A stretch of 10,629 nt of DNA, taken from assembly GCA_021780585.1 (NCBI GenBank), contig JAJXYM010000379.1, forward strand, positions 1 through 10,629. Direction: 5' to 3'. The notes under the pieces were generated by a model. It was not told the DNA's origin, ran no database searches, and saw only the letters and a list, made by a program, of their open reading frames with translations. A program made the translations under genes and the position numbers. Below, piece after piece: positions 6,281 through 10,629 of the stretch. Numbering within the stretch: the stretch's first letter is position 1; each line of letters opens with the position of its first letter. The DNA comes from Deltaproteobacteria bacterium. Lineage in GTDB: Bacteria > Desulfobacterota > Binatia > Binatales > Binataceae.

Positions 6281-6396
6281 GTCATTCGCGGGCTTGACCC
6301 GCGAATCCATCGGTCCGTCGGCCTGGTCAATAGTCATTCTCGGGCTTGACCCGAGAATCCACATCGATGGATGCCCGGGTCAAGCCCGGGCATGAC
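6281..6396. repeat. Three 28-base extragenic palindromic units, the last two head to head
   Basis: Units at 6281-6308 (+), 6333-6360 (+) and 6369-6396 (-) share the frame GTCAT......GGGCTTGACCC......ATCC or its complement. Stem bases differ between units in a paired way: TTCGCGGG with CCCGCGAA, TTCTCGGG with CCCGAGAA, and TGCCCGGG with CCCGGGCA. Each therefore keeps a perfect stem around a CTTGA loop. The second and third units face each other across eight bases and could pair into one long hairpin. The pattern resembles the CTTGACCC-type palindromes common between genes in many alphaproteobacteria and other high-GC bacteria (recognised from memory). Confidence 0.75.
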
Positions 6397-6479
6397 TAAT
6401 AAGAGGAACTCGCAAATGCGCACGGCCCGGGAGATGCGCGACGCGATCCGGCCGTCCTGGCCGCGGCCGCCCCCGGTCC

Positions 6480-6609
6480 GTCATCCCGAGAGTTCGCGAA
6501 TTTTTTGATTTGTCTAAAAACATTCCGCCGAGTTCACTTGGACAATTTTCTCGAGTTTCTACCGAAAAGCGGAAAAAATTCACAAACTCCGAGCGCAGCG
6601 AAGAATCCC
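6480..6609. repeat. Palindromic-repeat copy interrupted by a small element
   Basis: The left half GTCATCCCGAG (6480-6490) and right half CGCAGCGAAGAATCCC (6594-6609) together reproduce the first half of the palindrome at 5425-5451, with only C/T differences at three positions. Between them lies the 98-base element at 6491-6588 and a second CCGAG (6589-6593). Removing the element and one CCGAG restores a contiguous repeat unit, which argues that the repeat is the older feature. Confidence 0.65.
6491..6588. mobile_element. 98-base AT-rich MITE with 16-base terminal inverted repeats and 5-base target duplication
   Basis: The ends AGTTCGCGAATTTTTT (6491-6506) and the complement of 6573-6588 (AGTTTGTGAATTTTTT) agree at 14 of 16 positions. 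The pentamer CCGAG flanks both sides directly (6486-6490 and 6589-6593), as a target-site duplication would. The interior has no open frame of substance and is markedly AT-richer than the surroundings. It would need a transposase supplied from elsewhere in the genome. The transposase family cannot be named from the ends alone. Confidence 0.7.
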
Positions 6610-6729
6610 GTCCTTACGACTCGTGATCTGCGCATTGCTCAAGAGGAGAGACGCCCTCGCTCGTTTCGTGCCGAATCCAAACCCAGTCGTCTCCGACGTT
6701 TAACAGTGGCGCAGGAATCGATTGACTGG

Positions 6730-6758
6730 TTGCCGGGGCGGGGGATTCGGGGTTTAAT
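6730..6758 (+). promoter_or_regulatory. Possible sigma-70-like promoter of the selenium-binding-protein operon
   Basis: TTGCCG (6730-6735) and TTTAAT (6753-6758) are separated by 17 bases and lie about 85 bases before the ATG at 6844. The hexamers match the consensus at 4/6 and 5/6 positions. Spacing and position are suitable, but in GC-rich DNA this is only a candidate. Confidence 0.35.
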
Positions 6759-6843
6759 CGACCAACAGTCGAGCCGATCGATCGGCTGGATGCGGCGTGG
6801 CGCCTGCAACGCCGCGGACAATCCATTTTTCGAGGTGATCGTC

Positions 6844-8235
6844 ATGGCGCTGTGGAAACCCGACCCGACTTTTTATCCTTCCCCGCGGATGGCCTCCGAA
6901 GGGCCGCGCGAAAAGCTCGCCTACGTCGTCGCCTTCAATCCCGACCCCGCCAACGGCCGCCACGACGCGCTTTGCGTCGTCGATACCGATCCGCAGTCAT
7001 GGCGTTACGGCTCGATCGTCGGCCGCGTCGAAGTTCCCAACGTCGGCGACGAGCTGCATCATTTCGGCTGGAACGCCTGCAGCGCCGCGCTCTGTCCCTA
7101 CGCGCCGCATCCGCATGTCGAGCGCCGCTACCTGCTCGTTCCCGGCTTGCGTTCCTCGCGCATTTATATCTTCGACACCAAGCCCGATCCGCGTAATCCG
7201 AAAATAGTCAAAACAATCGAGGCCGCGGAGATTGCGGCGCGCTCCGGCTACAGCCGTCCGCATACTATTCATTGCGGACCCGACGCGATTTACGTCAGCG
7301 CCCTCGGCGCCGCCGACGGGGGAGGGCCCGGCGGCGTCTTCCTGCTCGACCATGACAGTTTCGACGTGCTCGGCCGCTGGGAAGTCGATCGGGGCCCGCA
7401 ATATCTCGGCTACGATTTTTGGTGGCATCTCGGTTACGACGTCGCGATCACCAGCGAATGGGGCACGCCGAACATGATCGAAAATGGCCCCGACCTGGAA
7501 TTACTCACTCAGTCCAAATATGGACATCAATTGCATCTTTGGGATTTGCGCCGCCGGCGCCATCTGAAATGTTTCGACTTCGGCCCCGAATATCAAATCG
7601 TGCTCGAACTGCGGCCCGCGCATGATCCGACGCGGGCGTACGGTTTCGTCTGCGTCACGCTCTCGCTCAAGGATTTGTCGTCGTCCATCTGGATGTGGCA
7701 TCGGGAGGGCGGCGACTGGAAGATTCGCAAGGTGATCGACGTTCCGGCCGAGCCGGCCGATCCGGATCTTTTGCCGCCCGCGCTCAAATCGTTCAAGGCC
7801 GTGCCGCCGCTGGTGACGGAAATCGCGCTCAGCACCGACGATCGTTTTCTTTACGTCTCGTGTTTCGGCACCGGCGATCTGCGCCAATACGACGTGAGCG
7901 ATCCGTTCAATCCGAAATTCGTTGGCGCGGTGCGCCTGGGCGGAATCGTCTCGCACGGACCGCATCCGAAGGCCGGCGCGCTCAATGGCGGCACGCAGAT
8001 GCTCGAAGTGAGCCGCGACGGACGGCGCGTCTACGTGACCAATTCGCTATACGGCGCGTGGGACAAGGCGTTCTATCCCGAGGGCGTGCGCGGATGGATT
8101 TCGCTGGTCAACGTCGGCGCCGACGGCAGGATGGCGCTCGACCCGGAATTCTTCGTGACGTTCGACGGCGAACGGCCGCATCAGATGCGCCTTGAGGGCG
8201 GCGACTCCTCGTCCGATTCCTATTGCTATCCGTGA
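6844..8235 (+). CDS. Selenium-binding protein 56 / methanethiol oxidase family protein
   Basis: The 463-residue protein aligns along its whole length with SBP56 proteins (human SELENBP1, 472 residues). Shared blocks are GPREKLAYV, VPNVGDELHHFGWNACS (residues 64-80), LLVPGLRSSRIYIFD, LGYDFWW, ITSEWGTPNMI, GHQLHLWD, DDRFLYVSCFGTGDLRQYDVSDP, GGTQMLEVSRDGRRVYVTNSLYGAWDKAFYPEG and the end LEGGDSSSD. This is a seven-bladed beta-propeller. Characterised relatives oxidise methanethiol to formaldehyde, sulfide and peroxide with bound copper. His72/His73 and the His140/His143 pair are kept, but the human selenium-site Cys57 is Gly56 here. There is no signal peptide, unlike periplasmic bacterial MtoX as I recall it. 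The ATG at 6844 follows GAGGTGA (6832-6838) and matches the family start. It overlaps the next gene by four bases. Family call is secure; methanethiol activity is inferred. Confidence 0.93.
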   Translation: MALWKPDPTFYPSPRMASEGPREKLAYVVAFNPDPANGRHDALCVVDTDPQSWRYGSIVGRVEVPNVGDELHHFGWNACSAALCPYAPHPHVERRYLLVPGLRSSRIYIFDTKPDPRNPKIVKTIEAAEIAARSGYSRPHTIHCGPDAIYVSALGAADGGGPGGVFLLDHDSFDVLGRWEVDRGPQYLGYDFWWHLGYDVAITSEWGTPNMIENGPDLELLTQSKYGHQLHLWDLRRRRHLKCFDFGPEYQIVLELRPAHDPTRAYGFVCVTLSLKDLSSSIWMWHREGGDWKIRKVIDVPAEPADPDLLPPALKSFKAVPPLVTEIALSTDDRFLYVSCFGTGDLRQYDVSDPFNPKFVGAVRLGGIVSHGPHPKAGALNGGTQMLEVSRDGRRVYVTNSLYGAWDKAFYPEGVRGWISLVNVGADGRMALDPEFFVTFDGERPHQMRLEGGDSSSDSYCYP

Positions 8236-8888
8236 GCGGCGCGTGGCCGTGGATCGCCGTCGCGCTGCTGGGGGCGTACCACGGCGTCGATCCGTCGATG
8301 GGATGGCTGTTCGCGGTCGCGCTCGGATTGCAGGATCGCAGCCGGCGGCGCGTGATCGCGGCGCTAGCGCCGATCGCGATCGGCCATCTCGTGTCGATCG
8401 CCGCCGTGGTCGCGCTGGTCGCGGGCGCGATGGCGGGGGGATTCGTGTGGCTGCGTCCGCTCGGCGCGATCGTCCTGATCGCGTTCGGGATCTTTCGGCT
8501 GCGTCGTCCGCTGGCGCATCCGCGCTGGGTCGCGATGCGGGTGGGGTTCCGCGATCTTGCGCTTTGGTCCTTTCTGATGGCGACGGCGCACGGCGCCGGC
8601 CTGATGCTCTTTCCGATCCTGATGGCGATGCCGGCGGAGGGGCAGAGCGTCGCCGCGATGCCGCATCATCATATGCCGATGCTGGCGCCGGGCGGCCATC
8701 TCGGACCGCTTGCGGCGGGGGTCGTGATCGCGGTGCATACCGGCGCGATGCTGCTGGTGATGGGCGCGGTGGCGATCGCGGTCTATGAATGGATCGGGCT
8801 CAAGATTCTGCGCAGCGCCTGGATCAACCTCGACACGATTTGGGCGGTCGCGCTGATCGCCGCCGGGGCGCTGTCGCTGGTCATTTAG
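8232..8888 (+). CDS. Six-helix membrane protein with Met/His-rich loop, coupled to the SBP56 gene; putative metal-handling protein
   Basis: I do not recognise a named family. The 218-residue protein has about six hydrophobic segments (residues 7-33, 42-68, 74-90, 108-133, 158-185 and 200-217). Helix 1 carries AYHGVDPSMGWLFAVALGLQ, with polar His and Asp inside the membrane stretch. His52, His120 and His169 also sit in hydrophobic segments. The loop between helices 4 and 5 is Met/His-rich (MPHHHMPMLAPGGH, 143-156), a composition typical of copper or nickel sites. GTG at 8232 overlaps the TGA of the SBP56 gene as GTGA, so translation is probably coupled, and no separate ribosome site is seen. 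A TTG at 8223 is an alternative start. Since methanethiol oxidase uses copper, a copper-supply role is attractive but inferred. The in-membrane His pattern also recalls NicO/HupE-type nickel carriers. Confidence 0.85.
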   Translation: MSGAWPWIAVALLGAYHGVDPSMGWLFAVALGLQDRSRRRVIAALAPIAIGHLVSIAAVVALVAGAMAGGFVWLRPLGAIVLIAFGIFRLRRPLAHPRWVAMRVGFRDLALWSFLMATAHGAGLMLFPILMAMPAEGQSVAAMPHHHMPMLAPGGHLGPLAAGVVIAVHTGAMLLVMGAVAIAVYEWIGLKILRSAWINLDTIWAVALIAAGALSLVI

Positions 8889-8940
8889 TTCGCCACGGTT
8901 CGTTGCAAATACTCGTATAGTGAGGTCGATCGGGCGCGTG

Positions 8941-8990
8941 CGGGACACTCCGGGACATTGCGGTACAGCCCGGGACAGTTCGGACGGCGG
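8941..8990. repeat. Tandem array of five 10-base units
   Basis: Four units follow CGGGACANTN or one mismatch from it (8941, 8951, 8961 with CGGTACAGCC, 8971), and a fifth is diverged (8981, CGGACGGCGG). The period is exactly ten bases with no indel, close to one helical turn. It lies between the convergent membrane-protein and MFS genes, outside both. A small hairpin (GCTTCG ATG CGAAGC, 8990-9004) follows, next to the MFS stop, without a T-tract. Confidence 0.6.
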
Positions 8991-9012
8991 CTTCGATGCG
9001 AAGCGGCTCGCG

Positions 9013-10248
9013 TCACTTTGGGCGCAAATGGAGCGGAATCAGCGTCAAATAGCCTATTACACCGCATCCGCCGGCGAGCGCGGCAACCCATAGATAGCTG
9101 CCGGTGCGGTCGATCACGAATCCCGCGAGCGGCGGCCCGGCGAGTGCGCTGATCGACGAGCTGGTGTAAAGCGCGCCCAGAATCACGCCAAGTCCGCGCA
9201 CGCCAAAAATCTCCGCGATCACCGCCGGCGACAGCGCGATCATCCCGCCATACGCCGCGCCCATCACGAGCGCAAATACGACCAGCATCACGTAGGCGTG
9301 CGCCGCGATCCAGAGCGCATAACTCAGCCCGAGGAGGAGCATACTGGCTCTGTATAGCGTGATTGTGCCAGTGCGCCCCGCGATCGCGCCGAGGCCTAGC
9401 CGTCCGCCGACGCTGGCGGCGCCGATAACCCCGACCAGCGCCGCCGCGGCGACCTGGCTCGCGCCGTGGCCGTGCGCGAAATCGGGCAGGTAAACAAACG
9501 GGATATAGATCGACACCGACGACAATACCGAGGATATGTAGAGCAGGACGAAATCTCGCGTGCCCATCGCGGCCGTGAGCTGGATTGGCGCGGCGGCCGC
9601 GGCGGTTTCATGGATGGGCGGAGCCTCGACCATCAGCGCGCATCCGAGTAGCACGATCGTCGCCGCTATGCCCATTATCACGTACGCTTCGCGCCATCCG
9701 CAACGTTGAATCAGCCCCGCCGCGATCGGCACGACCACCAGCGTGCCTCCGCCAACTCCTGAAACCGCAACGCCGAGCGCCGCCGTGCGTCGTTTAACAA
9801 ACCATCCGCTGACAACGGCGAGCGCTGGCACGTACCAGCAGGCGACGCCAACGCCCACGCCGAGTCCGTACGCGACGCATCCGATCCACAGCCGGGACGC
9901 CGTCGCGGTGGCGCACAGGCCCGCGCCCAGCGCGACCGCTCCAGCCGCCATCACGGGGCGCGGTCCGAAGCGATCGCTCAGATGCCCGCCGGCCAAGCCG
10001 AGCAGATTGTAAATCGCGGCCGTGAGCGAAAAGACGATTGAGGTGTGCGCGCGCGAGGCGCCGAATTCGGTCGCCATCGGTTTGAAAAATGCGCCAAAGC
10101 TATAAACCACACCGAAAATCGTAAAGCATGCGAGAAAGGCGATCGCGGCCATCAGCCAGGCCCGCGGCGAATCCTGCACGGGAGCGGTCGGATTCGTCGA
10201 GTGCCGAACTGCGCTCGAGGAGCCGGAGGCGGTATCGTCGGCGTTCAT
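9013..10248 (-). CDS. MFS transporter, OFA/monocarboxylate-porter type
   Basis: This 411-residue protein has twelve predicted membrane helices and a short polar cytoplasmic N-terminus (residues 1-29). The MFS motif A, GGHLSDRFGPRPV (87-99), lies between helices 2 and 3. Helices 4-5 carry the glycine-rich GVGVGVACWYVPALAVVSGWFVKRRTAALGVAVSGVGGG (130-168), a pattern typical of oxalate/formate antiporters and monocarboxylate transporters. A second motif-A-like GGRLGLGAIAGRTG follows the central loop in helix 8. Likely substrates are small organic anions, exchanged or taken up with protons, but the sequence does not fix which. ATG 10248 is preferred over an upstream ATG (10284) because GGAG (complement of 10259-10262) precedes it and the polar tail then has normal length. 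The gene stands alone, convergent with the SBP56 pair and divergent from the gene at the right edge. Confidence 0.92.
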   Translation of the reverse strand: MNADDTASGSSSAVRHSTNPTAPVQDSPRAWLMAAIAFLACFTIFGVVYSFGAFFKPMATEFGASRAHTSIVFSLTAAIYNLLGLAGGHLSDRFGPRPVMAAGAVALGAGLCATATASRLWIGCVAYGLGVGVGVACWYVPALAVVSGWFVKRRTAALGVAVSGVGGGTLVVVPIAAGLIQRCGWREAYVIMGIAATIVLLGCALMVEAPPIHETAAAAAPIQLTAAMGTRDFVLLYISSVLSSVSIYIPFVYLPDFAHGHGASQVAAAALVGVIGAASVGGRLGLGAIAGRTGTITLYRASMLLLGLSYALWIAAHAYVMLVVFALVMGAAYGGMIALSPAVIAEIFGVRGLGVILGALYTSSSISALAGPPLAGFVIDRTGSYLWVAALAGGCGVIGYLTLIPLHLRPK

Positions 10249-10463
10249 TCGTAGAGGGCTCCGTGACGGCCCGTGGGCGCCCATGAGCCGATGCAACTTA
10301 TGGCGCGCGCGAGGCTTTCGCAAGCATTTGCGCGGCCGTCAGGCGACGCGCACTGAGCGCGCGTCTCAGTGTAATATCGAAAAAATAATGGCCGCTTCGG
10401 CGCCGACGAGCGGGTTTCCCTGTCGCGCGGAGAGAGGCTTCGTAAAGGTCCGAGCTTAAATCC
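10249..10463. promoter_or_regulatory. Divergent spacer with a 7-base inverted repeat, possible operator
   Basis: CACTGAG (10351-10357) and CTCAGTG (10365-10371) are exact complements around a 7-base CG-rich loop, followed by an AT-rich patch (TAATATCGAAAAAATAATGG). The spacer separates the minus-strand MFS gene from a + strand frame and should contain both promoters. I see no hexamer pair good enough to call. The inverted repeat could be an operator or a small RNA hairpin. A frame on the minus strand across 10298-10504 lacks coding character. Confidence 0.35.
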
Positions 10464-10629
10464 ATTCTAAACCTGCTCTCGGCTGTCTTTGGCGTCGTTG
10501 CCACGGTTGTTTGGTTTATCTCCGCCTACCGAATGCCGATGCCCTCTTATCGCGGTGGAACATATCTCGCCCCGGAAAGCGTAAACATTTCATTTTACAA
10601 TCGCTGGCTTAGCGCCGGCCGTCTCAACG
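10464..10629 (+). CDS. N-terminal part of a small hypothetical membrane protein, running off the window
   Basis: The frame is open from 10446 (after TAA 10443-10445) to the right edge. It reads a membrane helix, LLSAVFGVVATVVWFISA, followed by YRMPMPSYRGGTYLAPES and a soluble Arg/Asn-containing stretch. This layout, a helix ending in WF.SA followed by a short proline-rich RMP.PSY segment, resembles many small two-helix hypothetical membrane proteins, in which a second helix would follow. No ATG, GTG or TTG occurs in frame before the helix. The start would have to be ATT 10464 or CTG 10473, or lie in another frame, so the 5' boundary is uncertain. Codon use is visibly more AT-rich than in the neighbours. 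Function is unknown. Confidence 0.45.
   Translation, partial: MLNLLSAVFGVVATVVWFISAYRMPMPSYRGGTYLAPESVNISFYNRWLSAGRLN

Larger units (their letters stand above)
6147..6843. other. 697-base gene-free spacer filled with repeats
   Basis: The spacer lies between the divergent propeptide gene and the selenium-binding-protein gene. It holds degenerate direct repeats (6244-6280), three 28-base palindromic units (6281-6396), a palindromic repeat split by a small AT-rich element (6480-6609) and a possible promoter (6730-6758). Stretches 6147-6240, 6397-6479 and 6610-6729 show nothing I can name. Frames open across parts of it but lack coding character, and the long + frame from 6505 is only an upstream extension of the gene at 6844. 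Confidence 0.7.

Noticed and set aside
6281..6396. CRISPR array reading of the repeated units
   Set aside because: Only three units, one inverted, with unequal gaps (24 and 8 bases) and no cas genes; palindromic repeat units fit better.
6505..6843. N-terminal extension of the selenium-binding protein
   Set aside because: It would translate across repeats and a mobile element. The family start and GAGGTGA support ATG 6844.
8903..8921. TTGCAA and TATAGT near the end of the membrane-protein gene
   Set aside because: Only seven bases separate the hexamers, too close for a sigma-70 promoter, and no + strand gene follows.
10298..10504. Minus-strand frame of 68 residues upstream of the MFS gene
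   Set aside because: Starts with GTG without a ribosome site, overlaps the opposite membrane-protein frame, and has no recognisable motif.

Overview
This is a GC-rich (roughly two thirds G+C by eye) bacterial chromosomal window. It carries ordinary metabolic genes separated by spacers rich in repeats. The adjacent bolA and monothiol glutaredoxin (CGFS) genes, the type III CoA-transferase, the TIM-barrel amidohydrolase and the DoxX, FmdB and selenium-binding-protein genes fit a free-living soil or sediment Gram-negative bacterium. Candidates are a proteobacterium or a related uncultured phylum such as Binatota/Desulfobacterota. That placement is inferred from gene style only and is weak. There is no rRNA, tRNA, CRISPR array, phage gene or full-length insertion sequence.

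Layout. Bases 1-187 hold the end of an unrecognised + strand gene. Bases 240-1439 (+) encode a CaiB/BaiF (formyl-CoA-transferase-like) CoA-transferase with its catalytic aspartate. Bases 1580-2168 (+) are a tight bolA-grxD pair for [2Fe-2S] handling. A perfect 26-base palindrome at 2197-2222 separates this pair from a convergent set of four minus-strand genes. In transcription order these are an amidohydrolase-2 protein (5251-4124), an AHL-lactonase-like metallo-beta-lactamase-fold hydrolase (4049-3276), an FmdB-type zinc-ribbon protein with a long His-rich tail (3257-2802) and a DoxX membrane protein (2682-2257). Together they look like a small catabolic or detoxifying cluster of unknown substrate.

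Bases 5397-5514 form an almost wholly self-complementary element with TA at both ends. Its right end supplies the stop codon of the next minus-strand gene (5511-6146). That gene encodes an exported stand-alone pro-kumamolisin domain with no peptidase attached. The 6147-6843 spacer is a patchwork of repeats: degenerate copies, three 28-base palindromic units with compensating changes, and a 98-base AT-rich element (6491-6588). This last element has 16-base terminal inverted repeats and a 5-base CCGAG duplication, and it appears to have inserted into another palindromic repeat.

Bases 6844-8235 (+) encode a selenium-binding protein 56/methanethiol oxidase homologue. Its stop codon overlaps, by GTGA, the start of a six-helix membrane protein with a Met/His-rich loop (8232-8888). 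A plausible reading is a copper-dependent methanethiol oxidase with a coupled metal-handling partner. After a 10-base tandem repeat (8941-8990) comes a convergent MFS transporter of the OFA/monocarboxylate type (10248-9013). The window ends in a divergent spacer with a short hairpin and the start of a small membrane protein running off the edge.

No clearly new multi-gene system is present. The most distinctive signals are the small repeat-derived elements, the orphan propeptide gene and the oxidase/membrane-protein coupling.
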